Source: Roseiarcus sp036513315
GTDB lineage: Bacteria > Pseudomonadota > Alphaproteobacteria > Rhizobiales > Beijerinckiaceae
Length of the DNA stretch: 64,000 nt
Direction of reading: 5' to 3'
NCBI GenBank assembly: GCA_036513315.1
Contig: DATBZF010000065.1
Span: 1 to 64,000, forward strand
Part shown: one piece after another, positions 54,079 to 62,825 of the stretch
How the letters are laid out: each line of letters begins with the position of its first letter
How positions within the stretch are numbered: position 1 is the stretch's first letter
The notes under the pieces: generated by a model
The model's database searches: none
The model's input: the letters and a program-made list of their open reading frames with translations, nothing else
Told to the model about the DNA's origin: nothing
Made by a program: the position numbers and the translations under genes

Positions 54079-55380
54079 CTAACGCGTAATCGCCAGACAA
54101 GTCAGGTCGTCAAATTGGGACCTTCCGAGCGAAAACTCGCGCACGGCGAGATTGGCGCGTGCAATCCATTCAGCGGCATCGCCGCCGCCCGCCTGTCCAA
54201 GCAGACCGAGCAGCCTCTCCTCGCCGAACTCCCGGTCCTGGCCGTCCACTGCTTCGGTGACGCCGTCGGTGTAAAGAAATAGCAAGTCGCCTGGGCGCAT
54301 CGCTTCCCGGCGCACGTTGATTTTCAGATCATCGAACATGCCGACGGGCAGGCCGCCGGCCGCCAGTTTCTGAACAACGCCGCTTGCGCGGCGAAGCAAC
54401 GCTGGCGGATGTCCGCAGCTGCAATATTCGAATTGGCCGGTGCGCGGATCAAACACCGCATAAATCAGCGTTGCAAATTGTTCGGCCGCGTTGTTCTTGG
54501 TCAAGAATGCGTTGGTCTTCAGAATCGCACTGCCCAGATCGGGTGTCTCTCGCAAGTTTATTCGGATCAGAGTCTTGGTGATCCCCATGAACAGCGCTGC
54601 CGGCACGCCCTTGCCGCAGACATCTCCAACGCCCAGCGCGATTCGTCCGTCTTCAAGGGTGATCAGATCGAAGAAATCGCCGCCGACATCGCGCGCAGGG
54701 GTCATCGCAGCACACACGTCGAGGCCAGAGTCGACTGCGAACTCGGCGACTTTTGGGAGAAGCGCGCGCTGGATGATCGCCGCGCTCGCCATTTCGTCGT
54801 CGCGCTGGCGGCGCAGGACGATCTGCTCGGCCATTCGGCCAAAGGTCCCGCCAAAATCGGCAAGATCCGGTATCGGATTGCGCAGCTCCTCTAACAGCTC
54901 GGGGCCAAATTCGTGACGCTCAAGGGCGGCCAACGCGTGGGTGTAGAGACCTATGGCGTTGTTGACCTTGCGGGTGCGATCGCCCATTCGAGCGATGATA
55001 TCGATGAGCAGCGACGGTATGGCGCAGGCGACTTCGAGCAACGCCGCGCGTCCGATTCGCAGCACGGTGACGGGCGTGCGCGCGCGCACGGTGGCGATCC
55101 GTGGCAATTGCGCCAGCGCGCCGATCTCACCGACCAGAGAGGGCGCTCGAAGCGTGGAAATCGGAATGATGCCGTAGCAACTATCGGCGGTGACGACCAC
55201 CTCCCCAGCGGCGAGCAGCATCGCGTGTTCGCTCGGCTCGCCCTGGGACATGAGGATTGCGTCCGCATCGAACGTCTGGATCTCGCCAGCCGCGATCAGA
55301 AATGAAACATTCTCGTCGGAGAGTTCGCCGAAAGCGCCGGTCGCGCGTATCGTCGCGCGCAAGTCCAAAGACGTAGTCAT
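54079..55380 (-). CDS. SpoIIE-type PP2C phosphatase with N-terminal cNMP-binding domain
   Basis: Encodes 433 aa. Residues about 8-125 form a cyclic-nucleotide-binding domain with the phosphate cassette intact (VGEIGALAQLPRIATVRA). A helical linker follows, then a SpoIIE phosphatase domain (about 215-433) with DVGGDFFDLI, GVGDVCGKGVPAAL, YTDGVTEA and FDDLTCLAITR. In partner switching such a phosphatase reactivates a STAS antagonist. The nucleotide domain suggests control by cAMP or cGMP. It overlaps the kinase gene by ATGA and ends the operon. Confidence 0.9.
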   Translation of the reverse strand: MTTSLDLRATIRATGAFGELSDENVSFLIAAGEIQTFDADAILMSQGEPSEHAMLLAAGEVVVTADSCYGIIPISTLRAPSLVGEIGALAQLPRIATVRARTPVTVLRIGRAALLEVACAIPSLLIDIIARMGDRTRKVNNAIGLYTHALAALERHEFGPELLEELRNPIPDLADFGGTFGRMAEQIVLRRQRDDEMASAAIIQRALLPKVAEFAVDSGLDVCAAMTPARDVGGDFFDLITLEDGRIALGVGDVCGKGVPAALFMGITKTLIRINLRETPDLGSAILKTNAFLTKNNAAEQFATLIYAVFDPRTGQFEYCSCGHPPALLRRASGVVQKLAAGGLPVGMFDDLKINVRREAMRPGDLLFLYTDGVTEAVDGQDREFGEERLLGLLGQAGGGDAAEWIARANLAVREFSLGRSQFDDLTCLAITR

Positions 55381-55826
55381 GTCGCGGACAGCGTTATTGG
55401 ATCCGCGGTCATATCCTCGTCGAATTCCAGAACGACTCGGTTGATTTGGCCTTCACGTCGATAGCTCATAGATCGCACAAACTTGCGCAATAGACCTGCG
55501 CCATACCCCCCAATGTCGAAGTCATCGGTCGGGCCTTGGATCCGCTTCACCGGAGCGCAGCAGGGATCGAATGGATCACCGTCGTCGACAAATTCGACGT
55601 GCGCGCGCTCTGATTCGGTCCAAATCGAAATCGTCGCCTTGCCGGCGCGGCCATGCATAACGGCGTTCACGAAGAGTTCTTCCAAGCAAAGGCCGATCGC
55701 AAATTCGACGCGCGCAGCCAAGCCCAAGCTCGCGCACTCTTCGACTACCCAGGCTTCGGCATCCTTGGCGGCCTCAATGGAACCTCTGAAGTCGCGTGAT
55801 CGCGTCTGCGACCGCAGTGCGCTCAT
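55377..55826 (-). CDS. RsbW-type anti-sigma serine kinase
   Basis: Encodes 149 aa with a HATPase_c_2 fold: LCLEELFVNAVMHG (N-box), VEFVDDGDPFDP (G1) and GGYGAGLLRKFV (G2). Such kinases phosphorylate a STAS antagonist and bind a sigma factor or other partner. The start at 55826 overlaps the STAS gene stop, and its own stop overlaps the phosphatase start, so all three are coupled. Confidence 0.88.
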   Translation of the reverse strand: MSALRSQTRSRDFRGSIEAAKDAEAWVVEECASLGLAARVEFAIGLCLEELFVNAVMHGRAGKATISIWTESERAHVEFVDDGDPFDPCCAPVKRIQGPTDDFDIGGYGAGLLRKFVRSMSYRREGQINRVVLEFDEDMTADPITLSAT

Positions 55827-56167
55827 GCTTTCGCGCGCGCCCAAGCAGCGGCCGCCGATGGGAAGTCGGGATAGATATCCACGATTTCGTCAAAGCCAGT
55901 CGAGCGCAGAACCTTCTCGACGTTTTCGTCGGGCCCGCACACCGCCATCCGGTGGCCCCGGCGCAGAATCGTCTTGGCGCTCAACATAAGCGTGCGCACC
56001 CCCATCGACGCGAGGAAGGGCACCTTGGTGAGGTCGACGACCAGCGCCGCGCAACTCCCCGATAAAGCGCTGAAGCGCAGATCGACTGTCTGTGCGCCCG
56101 CGATATCGAAGCGACCGTCCAATTTGACTAGAGTGATGCCGTCCGCTTCGGCGACGTCCATCTGCAT
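55823..56167 (-). CDS. STAS-domain anti-anti-sigma factor
   Basis: Encodes 114 aa with a STAS fold: VKLDGRFDIAGAQTVDL, LVVDLTKVPFLASMGVRTL with Ser at the usual phosphorylation position, and an ending in an Ala-rich helix. It is the substrate expected for the adjacent kinase and phosphatase. GGGAGGGG precedes the ATG. First gene of the three-gene operon. Confidence 0.88.
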   Translation of the reverse strand: MQMDVAEADGITLVKLDGRFDIAGAQTVDLRFSALSGSCAALVVDLTKVPFLASMGVRTLMLSAKTILRRGHRMAVCGPDENVEKVLRSTGFDEIVDIYPDFPSAAAAWARAKA

Positions 56168-56440
56168 ATGCACCCCTCCCGTCAAGCGCGATTGAAGTTA
56201 ACCATTAACATATCACGGGCGTTTTATGACAGTAAAGCGGCATTACTGATCCCGATTCTCGCGGGCCAAAGTCTTCAGCCGAAGAGACGCAATCCCGATT
56301 TGTGAGCGACTTCGACGGACGCTCGAACCGAAGCTTCTACGCCAGCGCCGACTGGCCCGATCCTTCCAACGTCAAGCCAATCGCGCACATAGGTGCTAAG
56401 CTCCTAGTCGATCCGAAATACCAGCCGACGAGGCCTGCCG

Positions 56441-57187
56441 GTGATTATTCAAAGTAATGAGATCGAAGATATCCAGATCCCGGGCGGCGGGGTGATGCGG
56501 TTGCACGTCGTTCGGCCAGCAGGTCCGGGCCGTTTCCCTGGCGTACTGTTCTTCTCGGAGATCTACCAGGTGACGGACCCGATCCGCAGATTGGCCGCGA
56601 TGGTGGCTGGCCAAGGCTATCTCGTCGCTATCCCGGAAGTGTATCACGAATATGAACCGCCTGGCACGGTGCTGCGCTACGATCAAGTCGGCACCGATCG
56701 CGGCAACGCGCTCAAGACGACCAAGACCGTCGCCGCGTTCGACGCCGACGCTAAGCTTGGTCTTGCCGCCCTTTCTCGCAATGCCGCGTGTACCGGGCGG
56801 CTCGCCACGATGGGGGTTTGCCTGGGCGGACACTTGGCTTATCGCGCCGCCCTTAATCCATCCGTCTCCGCCGCGGCGTGTTTCTATGCGACCGATATCC
56901 AGTCCGGGACGCTCGGCGCCGGCAAGGCGGATGACAGTCTCTCGCGCATGAATGAACTCCGGGCCGAGACCCTGTTCGTGTGGGGCCGCCAGGACCCGCA
57001 CGTCCCATTCGCGGGGCGTCAGACCATTCGCGCACGCCTCGAGGAGGTGGGCGCTCGATACGAATGGCACGAAGTGAATGCCGCGCATGCGTTTCTACGC
57101 GACGAGGGGCCGCGCTACGATCCTGCGCTATTCATCCAGTCGATCGGCTGGATGCTCGCGATGTTTCAGCGGACGCTCTCGTCCTGA
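56441..57187 (+). CDS. Dienelactone hydrolase family protein
   Basis: Encodes 248 aa with an alpha/beta hydrolase fold and the dienelactone hydrolase triad Cys127 (GVCLGGH), Asp185 (WGRQDPHVPF) and His216 (NAAHAFL). The family hydrolyses enol-lactones from aromatic breakdown; many members have other ester substrates. No aromatic pathway genes are near, so the substrate is unknown. It starts at GTG. Confidence 0.88.
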   Translation: MIIQSNEIEDIQIPGGGVMRLHVVRPAGPGRFPGVLFFSEIYQVTDPIRRLAAMVAGQGYLVAIPEVYHEYEPPGTVLRYDQVGTDRGNALKTTKTVAAFDADAKLGLAALSRNAACTGRLATMGVCLGGHLAYRAALNPSVSAAACFYATDIQSGTLGAGKADDSLSRMNELRAETLFVWGRQDPHVPFAGRQTIRARLEEVGARYEWHEVNAAHAFLRDEGPRYDPALFIQSIGWMLAMFQRTLSS

Positions 57188-57335
57188 GTCGGAACGACGC
57201 GGAGCGATTCCTGGAGGCGTCCGCTTTGCGGCCACATCGGTCATTCAGCCGTGTCAGCTCGTTTCTCGGAAGCAGACACCGGCCCGGGTAGGAATATTTC
57301 GTTTCGCGAAGTAGAAAGACACTGCAAATTTCTTT

Positions 57336-57947
57336 TCACCTGTACTTCATCACCGATACCCGTCTGCAAGGGGGCCGCATCAAGCATTTTTCCAGCCAGC
57401 GCTGTACGCTCGGATAGCCTGACAAATCCAGCCGCGACGCTCTTCCCCATGCCAAGAGTGAAGCGACATTGAGGTCGGCGACAGAGAAGCTCTTGCCAGC
57501 CAGCCAGTCCCGTCCCGCCAACGCGTCATTGAGCACGGCAAGTGGCCTCTGCAACAGAAGCGTGTTGCGTTCGACATGGGAAGGGTCACGCACGTGCTCT
57601 ACCAAAAGAACGGAATGTGTCAGGAGATTCAACAGCAGCGCCTCTGTCTCCAGCATCGCCCAAAAGCTCCACTGTGCGGCGAGACCGAGTTCGGCAGCGC
57701 CGTCTAACTGCATCGGTCCCGGCCGTTGCGCGAGATAGAGATTGATAGCCATCGACTCCCATATCACTACCTCGCCATCAACGAGCGTTGGAATTCGCGC
57801 GTTCGGGTTGAGCTTGAGATACGCGGGGTTTTGCAAGTCGTCGGTGCGAACGCTGGTCTGAACAAGTTCGTATGGTTCGCCCATTTCCTCCAGCATCCAA
57901 AGGCAACGCTCCGTACGCGACAGGGGATTGCCGTAGAGCTTAAGCAT
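57336..57947 (-). CDS. Glutathione S-transferase
   Basis: Encodes 203 aa. The N-terminal thioredoxin-like domain starts MLKLYGNPLSRTERC and has NARIPTLVDGEVVIWESMAI, the glutathione-binding cis-Pro and Glu-Ser pair. The C-terminal helical domain has LAGKSFSVADLNVASLLAW. The ATG at 57947 is preceded by TAGGAG. The open frame continues upstream into a decayed adenylate cyclase start, which is not part of this gene. Confidence 0.9.
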   Translation of the reverse strand: MLKLYGNPLSRTERCLWMLEEMGEPYELVQTSVRTDDLQNPAYLKLNPNARIPTLVDGEVVIWESMAINLYLAQRPGPMQLDGAAELGLAAQWSFWAMLETEALLLNLLTHSVLLVEHVRDPSHVERNTLLLQRPLAVLNDALAGRDWLAGKSFSVADLNVASLLAWGRASRLDLSGYPSVQRWLEKCLMRPPCRRVSVMKYR

Positions 57948-58009
57948 GGACCGACTCCTATTGGCAGAATGGTCGTCTAACCGGGACTTTTGACGCCAAG
58001 CAAAGGATT

Positions 58010-58145
58010 TCAATAGCCATCGTCGGGTCGATGACATCGCCGCCAGCACCCGGGAGTCGCGCCAGGATGCGATCTTCGCCCGCGCTGGCCAACCGGCTGA
58101 GACGTCGGCAGCCAGGATCGCAGCGACCTTGCGGGTCTCGGTCAT
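58010..58145 (-). pseudogene. Decayed 5' end of a class III adenylate/guanylate cyclase
   Basis: It begins with a good GAGGGGAG site and MTETRKVAAILAADV, the usual start of rhizobial class III cyclases. A frameshift then moves the similarity to another frame (SRLASAGEDRILARLPG, VIDPTMAI). The rest of the gene is gone. It lies just upstream of the GST gene, so it may be a relic left by a deletion. Confidence 0.7.
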
Positions 58146-58382
58146 CTCCCCTCACAGGCGAGGGATAATAACGCGAAAACTGGCCAATCGCTAATGGCGG
58201 ATCGGCACGATCCAGGTCATACAACCGCTCAATGCTGACGTCCGGCTCGGTCGAGTTATGCCGCGACTGGGGGCTACCGAAGGTCTGCTGCGGTCTTCCC
58301 CGGCCCGAGAGCCGCCGTTGTACCTGGCGAGCGCTTGGTTTGGCGGCTTCGACGTCCGCGGCGAGCCACGTAAGCCGATTGG

Positions 58383-59831
58383 CTACAGTCGCGAAGATCG
58401 TCGCAACGCCGTCCAGCGACCGCCGAAGATCATTCCAGTCGACCTCGACCGGATAAACAGGAAGGTCGGGACCAGGCTGAGTCCGGTGATCGCCGCCATG
58501 ATCCACCAGCCGCGGTGGAAGGCGACGAGCTGCTCAGCCAGCGAGGCGGGTGCGCCGACAACAGCGACAAAGATTGCTACGCCGATCGCGAGCGCCGTCT
58601 GGCGGATCATATTGATCACGCCCGATCCGGTCGCAAAGGATGAGGCCGGTAGCGCACCGATTCCCACGCCCATCAGCGTGGGAAACGTCAGGCCCACGCC
58701 GATGCCCGTCGGAACCATGCCGACGACGACCCAGAGAAAATTTGGCTCGGGCCCGATCAGACACGCCCACCCGATCAAGCCACAAGCAAATAGGACGATG
58801 CCCGCAGCCGCCACTGGCGCGGCGCCGAAGCGTTGGATCAGTCGCCGGGAGAAAACCAGTGACGTTACCGGCACCAGCAGCGGCCCCGGCGCGATGGCCA
58901 GGCCCGTCTGTAACGCCGACCAGCCCCAACCGTTCTGTTCCCATAGCGCAATCGAAAGCAACATCGCGCCGAAGGCGGCGGAATAAGGCGCCATCGCCAG
59001 CGCCGCGCCAGTGAAAGGGCGTATGCGAAACAGCGCTGGATCGACGAACGGATTGCGTGCGCGCAGGCATTGGCGCACGAACAGCGCGAGCAGCACGAAC
59101 GAGACAGCGAAACTGGCGCCGATTCGCGGCGAACCCCAACCCCAATCGTTGGCCTTGACGATGGCGAAGATCAACGCGCCGATGCCGCCAGTGACCATCA
59201 GCGCCGCCCATAGATCCGGCCGCGGAACATCGTGGCCGGGAACTTCGGGCAGTCTCCACCAGCCGATGGCGATCGCGACGAGGCCGATCGGCACGTTGAC
59301 GATGAATATCCATCGCCAACTCAACGTCACCAGCACGCCGCCCACCAACGGTCCGAGCGCAGCAGCGAGGCCGCCGATGGCGGTCCAGGTCCGCACCGCC
59401 CCACCGCGCTGCTCGGGTGGAAACGAGGCCAGCAGCAGGCCGAGCGAGGTCGGCGTCATCAGCGCCGCTCCCGCCGCCTGCGCGATGCGGAAAGCCACCA
59501 GCGTCTCCATGCTGTTGGCGGCGGCGCAGGCGGCGGAGGCCGCGGTGAACAGGCCAACGCCCAGCAGGAAGCTGGAATTGCGACGATGGCGCTCGGCGAG
59601 CCGTCCGAAGAACACCAAAAGCGCCGCATATGCGATAGCATAACCGTTGAGGATCCACGACATGTTCTCCAATGTTGCGCCCTCGAAATCGCGCGCGATA
59701 TTGGGCAGGCCGACATTCACGATGAACAAGTCGAGATTGGCGAGGCATATGCCCACGCAGACGATTGCGAGGACCTGGTTCGGGGAAGCGGCGGACGAAC
59801 GGACCCGCAAAGCGGGCGCCTCGGCATTCAT
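58383..59831 (-). CDS. MFS transporter, DHA2-type drug exporter
   Basis: Encodes 482 aa with about 14 transmembrane helices. DHA2 signatures are present: ANLDLFIVNVGLPNIARDF in helix 1, the WILNGYAIAYAALLVFFGRLAERHRR loop split across helices 2-3, and VGGVLVTLSWRWIFIVNVP. Such proteins are proton-driven exporters of hydrophobic drugs or dyes. It overlaps the HxlR regulator gene by ATGA, so both are made together and the regulator probably controls it. Confidence 0.92.
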   Translation of the reverse strand: MNAEAPALRVRSSAASPNQVLAIVCVGICLANLDLFIVNVGLPNIARDFEGATLENMSWILNGYAIAYAALLVFFGRLAERHRRNSSFLLGVGLFTAASAACAAANSMETLVAFRIAQAAGAALMTPTSLGLLLASFPPEQRGGAVRTWTAIGGLAAALGPLVGGVLVTLSWRWIFIVNVPIGLVAIAIGWWRLPEVPGHDVPRPDLWAALMVTGGIGALIFAIVKANDWGWGSPRIGASFAVSFVLLALFVRQCLRARNPFVDPALFRIRPFTGAALAMAPYSAAFGAMLLSIALWEQNGWGWSALQTGLAIAPGPLLVPVTSLVFSRRLIQRFGAAPVAAAGIVLFACGLIGWACLIGPEPNFLWVVVGMVPTGIGVGLTFPTLMGVGIGALPASSFATGSGVINMIRQTALAIGVAIFVAVVGAPASLAEQLVAFHRGWWIMAAITGLSLVPTFLFIRSRSTGMIFGGRWTALRRSSRL

Positions 59832-60328
59832 GAGCGGCGCTCCTTACGGCGCAAACCCGGAGCGGTGGCGGCGCGCCGCGCCAGCGTGGCAGGGGCTGGG
59901 GCGAGCCGGTATTCCCCGGGCGTCAGCGGCCGGCCAGAACGGCGATCGACAAGGATGGGCTCGGCGCGCGCGCCGGTGGCCGCGTCCACGACCAGAACGC
60001 TTTCGCCCTCGGGCGCAAAATGCCGGTTTCCGAACGTGACCAGCGAGATCAGCACGTCGTAGAAATCGCGCCCGCGCGCCGTGAGCACATATTCGTCGCG
60101 TGGCGGGCGCTCGCTGTAGCGGCGGCGCTCCAGCATGCCAGCTTCGACCAAGCTCGCCAGCCGACGCGTCAGCATATTAGGCGCGATAGGCAATTTGCGT
60201 TGGAATTCGTCGAACCGCGTCAATCCAGCGAACGCGTCGCGCAGAATGAGAATGCTCCACCATTCGCCCACGCGCTCGAGGCTGCGCGCGATCGGACAAG
60301 TCATATCTTCGAAGCTCGTGCGCCGCAT
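59828..60328 (-). CDS. HxlR-family transcription regulator
   Basis: Encodes 166 aa with the HxlR winged helix: CPIARSLERVGEWWSILILRD, FAGLTRFDEFQRKL, LTRRLASLVEAGML and RYSERPPRDEYVLT. The family represses exporter or detoxification genes and responds to electrophiles or ligands. Its stop overlaps the MFS start. A perfect palindrome lies 45 bases upstream of its start. An alternative GTG start lies at 60337. Confidence 0.88.
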   Translation of the reverse strand: MRRTSFEDMTCPIARSLERVGEWWSILILRDAFAGLTRFDEFQRKLPIAPNMLTRRLASLVEAGMLERRRYSERPPRDEYVLTARGRDFYDVLISLVTFGNRHFAPEGESVLVVDAATGARAEPILVDRRSGRPLTPGEYRLAPAPATLARRAATAPGLRRKERRS

Positions 60329-60372
60329 CCAAATCACCGGCCGCGTCGGCGCATCGCCAACGCAGTCGCCAG

Positions 60373-60387
60373 AGTAACTCTGTTACT
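60373..60387. promoter_or_regulatory. Palindromic operator candidate for the HxlR regulator
   Basis: AGTAAC-TCT-GTTACT is a perfect 6-bp inverted repeat 45 bases upstream of the HxlR start. A short symmetric site of this kind is what an HxlR dimer would recognise for autoregulation of the regulator-exporter operon. Confidence 0.55.
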
Positions 60388-60731
60388 ATCATCATGCAAG
60401 TCAATAAATCATCTTCGTTTGGCGAGGCGCCCGCCGGCTGCTCACCTCGGCAAAGCTGATCGAACCGTCCTGGCAGGTCACTGAGCGGATTTAATGCAAG
60501 AATTCCGAGTCTGTTGTTGCCTCTGGCGATCGTTCGTCGAATGCGGCCCCGGGAATTGACGAAGGGACTTTTGAACATACGAGGTCGAACCAACAGGGAG
60601 CTCTGGGGCTTGACGTGGGCCGCGCAGTAAGCCCCTTTTTCCAAATCTCAGGCGCGCCATTTTGTTTCTGATGGGAAGTTTGCCGCGTTTGAACTGATCC
60701 GATGCACGCGTTCGACGCCGGCGTCGGGGAC
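60388..60731. other. Intergenic region upstream of the hxlR operon
   Basis: The stretch between the operator and the marR remnant has no convincing gene. Open frames on the minus strand are low-similarity. It may be debris from the same rearrangement that damaged the marR and RND genes. Confidence 0.4.
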
Positions 60732-61007
60732 TTATTCGGCCGCCATATTGTCAAACGGTCCAAGATCACTCGCGACGAGCGCGCGCAGGTTCTCGCGCAA
60801 TTGCGAGGCCTGCCTACCGCCGTACGCATGCTCGAAGCGCCTTTGTGCCTCCGCCCAGTGTTTTTGGGCGCGCCGGAAGCGTGCGTCGCCGGTCCTGGTC
60901 ATCTGCAAACTCTTACTGCGCCCGTCAGAAGGATCCGGCTCGACCGCGATCAGTCCATCGCGCTCAAGAGGCCGGATATTGCGGCCAAGCGTCGTGCGGT
61001 CCAAAAG
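60732..61007 (-). pseudogene. MarR regulator, 5'-truncated remnant
   Basis: The last 91 codons of a MarR-family gene remain: LLDRTTLGRNIRPLERDGLI (recognition helix and wing start), DPSDGRSKSLQMT (wing) and a helical C-terminus ending in a stop. About 60 N-terminal residues are missing. The homology ends abruptly at 61007, exactly where plus-strand RND adaptor similarity begins. It cannot be expressed as a normal regulator. Confidence 0.75.
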
Positions 61008-61610
61008 GTCTACCAGAGCGTGGTCGCGCCGTTCGATGGCGTGATCACGCAGCGCAATGTCGACATCGGCGCACTGGTGCAAGCGGACGCGACCAGCGGA
61101 ACTTTCCTGTTCACGCTGATGCATAGCGATACGATTCGTATACAGCTCCACGTGCCGCAAGTCGAAGCATTCGGGCTGGCGCCTGGCGTGGAGGCTGTCG
61201 TTCGCGTGCCTGAAATGCCCGGGCGCAACTTTCCGGGGACGGTCACCCGTATTGCCGACGCGCTCGATCCGGGCACGCGAACGCTGTTGACGGAAATCGA
61301 TGTTCCCAATTCTGATCACGCGCTGGCGCCCGGAGTCTACTGCATCGTTGAATTGCATATTCCGCGCAAGACGCCGTCGCTCGTCGTTCCCTCCGAGGCG
61401 ATCATCTTTAACCGGAATGGATTGAGCGTCGCGGTCGTCGACGGCGGATTCGCCCGAATTCATCCGATTGACGAGACGCGCGACCTTGGCACGAGCGTTG
61501 AAGTGACCGCAGGCGTCAGCCAAGGAGATCGGGTGATCCTCAATCCGCCGGTCGACCTTGTTGACGGCGGCAAGGTTGAGGTCCGAGCAGAATCCCAGGG
61601 CGCGTCGTGA
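61008..61610 (+). pseudogene. RND efflux periplasmic adaptor, 5'-truncated remnant
   Basis: The C-terminal 200 codons of a membrane fusion protein remain: SVVAPFDGVITQRNVDIGALV (lipoyl half), MPGRNFPGTVTRIADALDPGTRTLLTEI (split beta-barrel) and SLVVPSEAIIFNRNG. The signal, hairpin and first half are missing. The frame stays open back to an ATG at 60702, giving a 302-aa reading whose first 100 residues are antisense to marR and meaningless. No RND pump gene follows. Confidence 0.75.
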
Positions 61611-61700
61611 CGCTATCGGGCTTCCTTGCTCCGAAGGCGGCAGGCCGCGGTTCAAGGCCCCGGCTACGCCTTCGGCATATTCACGCCGGTGGCGCGCTAG

Positions 61701-61857
61701 AGAGGCTGGGCAATATCCAAGGGCAACAGCCATTCTGCTGGCGCCGGTCCGATGGCCGATGTAATCGTTCACAGCACGCAGTATATGACCGCTGAGGATC
61801 TCGCCGCGATCGCGACCTATCTCAAATCGCTGTCGCCCGCTCTGTCGGCTCATCTCA
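61701..61857 (+). pseudogene. C-terminal remnant of a c-type cytochrome
   Basis: The reading GNSHSAGAGPMADVIVHSTQ then YMTAEDLAAIATYLKSL matches the C-terminal end of the cytochrome c subunits of membrane-bound dehydrogenases, including the Met ligand in GPM. No CxxCH is present upstream because the 5' part is lost. A stop lies just before the fragment. It overlaps the 3' end of the lysR gene. Confidence 0.65.
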
Positions 61858-62715
61858 GATCGCCGGGCGAGATGGTCCCTGCGCAAGCGTCAGCAGAACC
61901 GCGGCCAGTGCGGCGGCGGCCTTATCGGGCCGCGCCTTCGCGTAGATCGCGAACTCAAGGTCGGGAAGAAGCGGCAGCCCCTCTTCCACACCGAGAACGC
62001 GCAAGCCCGCGATCAGCGCGCTGGCAGGAAGCGGGGTGATGGCGAGGCCCGCCAGCGCGGCCGCACGCACGCCTGTCAAACTGGGGCTGGTATAGACGAT
62101 TTCCCAGGTCAGTTCGTTGTCATTGAGCGCGGCGAGGGCAGCCTCGCGAGAAACGGATCGCTCGCGATACAGGGCCAGCGGCAGCGCGGCGCCCGGAACC
62201 AGATCGAAGGTGTCGGCCGCGGCCCAGACCAGCGGCTCACGCCACACCAGACGCCCTTTCGAGGTTCCGAGCGGGCGCTTTGCGAACACGACGTCGAGCC
62301 GCCCGGCATTAAGTTGCTCGATCAATTCCGCGCTGACGCCAATCTGCACCTCGAGCCTGACGCCCGGATGGAGCTTGGCGAAGCGGCCGAGCGCGGGGGG
62401 CAGCGAGCCGCCGGCGACCTCCTCGACCACCCCGAGACGCACGGCGCCCGACAGCCGCGGCGCCGCCAGACGATGTCGGGCCGCTTCCTCAAATTGCAGC
62501 AGGCGCCGCGCGTCGCCGAGCAGCATCTCGCCGTCGTCGGTCAAAGCGACGCTGCGTGTTGTCCGCCTAAACAAGGGCCGTTTGGTCTCGAGCTCAAGCC
62601 GTTTGATCTGCTGGCTCACCGTCGATTGCGTGAGGTTGAGCAGATCAGCGGCGCGGTGGAAACCGCCGCAATCGGCGACCGCAACAAAGGCGCGCAGCAA
62701 CTCGAAATCCAACAT
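61855..62715 (-). CDS. LysR-family regulator, divergent from mdcA
   Basis: Encodes 286 aa: an N-terminal winged helix (LLRAFVAVADCGGFHRAADL, LTQSTVSQQIKRLE) and an effector-binding domain (VRLGVVEEVAGGSLP, AGRLDVVFAKRPLG). It is transcribed away from mdcA across a 110-base gap with two inverted repeats, the classic LysR arrangement, so it probably activates malonate use (MdcR-like). Confidence 0.9.
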   Translation of the reverse strand: MLDFELLRAFVAVADCGGFHRAADLLNLTQSTVSQQIKRLELETKRPLFRRTTRSVALTDDGEMLLGDARRLLQFEEAARHRLAAPRLSGAVRLGVVEEVAGGSLPPALGRFAKLHPGVRLEVQIGVSAELIEQLNAGRLDVVFAKRPLGTSKGRLVWREPLVWAAADTFDLVPGAALPLALYRERSVSREAALAALNDNELTWEIVYTSPSLTGVRAAALAGLAITPLPASALIAGLRVLGVEEGLPLLPDLEFAIYAKARPDKAAAALAAVLLTLAQGPSRPAI

Positions 62716-62718
62716 GCG

Positions 62719-62757
62719 ATTGATCCATTTTCTCGATCAATGATATTATAAAATATC
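62719..62757. promoter_or_regulatory. Tandem inverted repeats, LysR operator candidate
   Basis: ATTGATC-(9)-GATCAAT at 62719-62741 is directly followed by GATATT-ATAA-AATATC at 62742-62757. Both are perfect and lie just upstream of the lysR start. A TATAAT at 62763-62768 could be the -10 of mdcA, whose AAGGAGG site precedes the ATG at 62826. Confidence 0.6.
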
Positions 62758-62825
62758 GTTTCTATAATCAATGACGATCTCCTATCTTTTGTTGCAAGGA
62801 CGGTTTTGAGCGAAGGAGGTCCATC

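Noticed and set aside
57948..58145. N-terminal extension of the GST gene
   Set aside because: The extension is cyclase-like at its start and out of frame after; the GST has its own TAGGAG site and ATG.
57958..58506. 182-aa minus-strand ORF spanning the cyclase relic
   Set aside because: Only its last part matches cyclase sequence, out of frame with the relic's start; the remainder is non-coding and overlaps the MFS gene end.
60702..61610. 302-aa plus-strand ORF as an intact RND adaptor
   Set aside because: Its first 100 residues are antisense to MarR sequence, and the signal and hairpin regions of an adaptor are missing.
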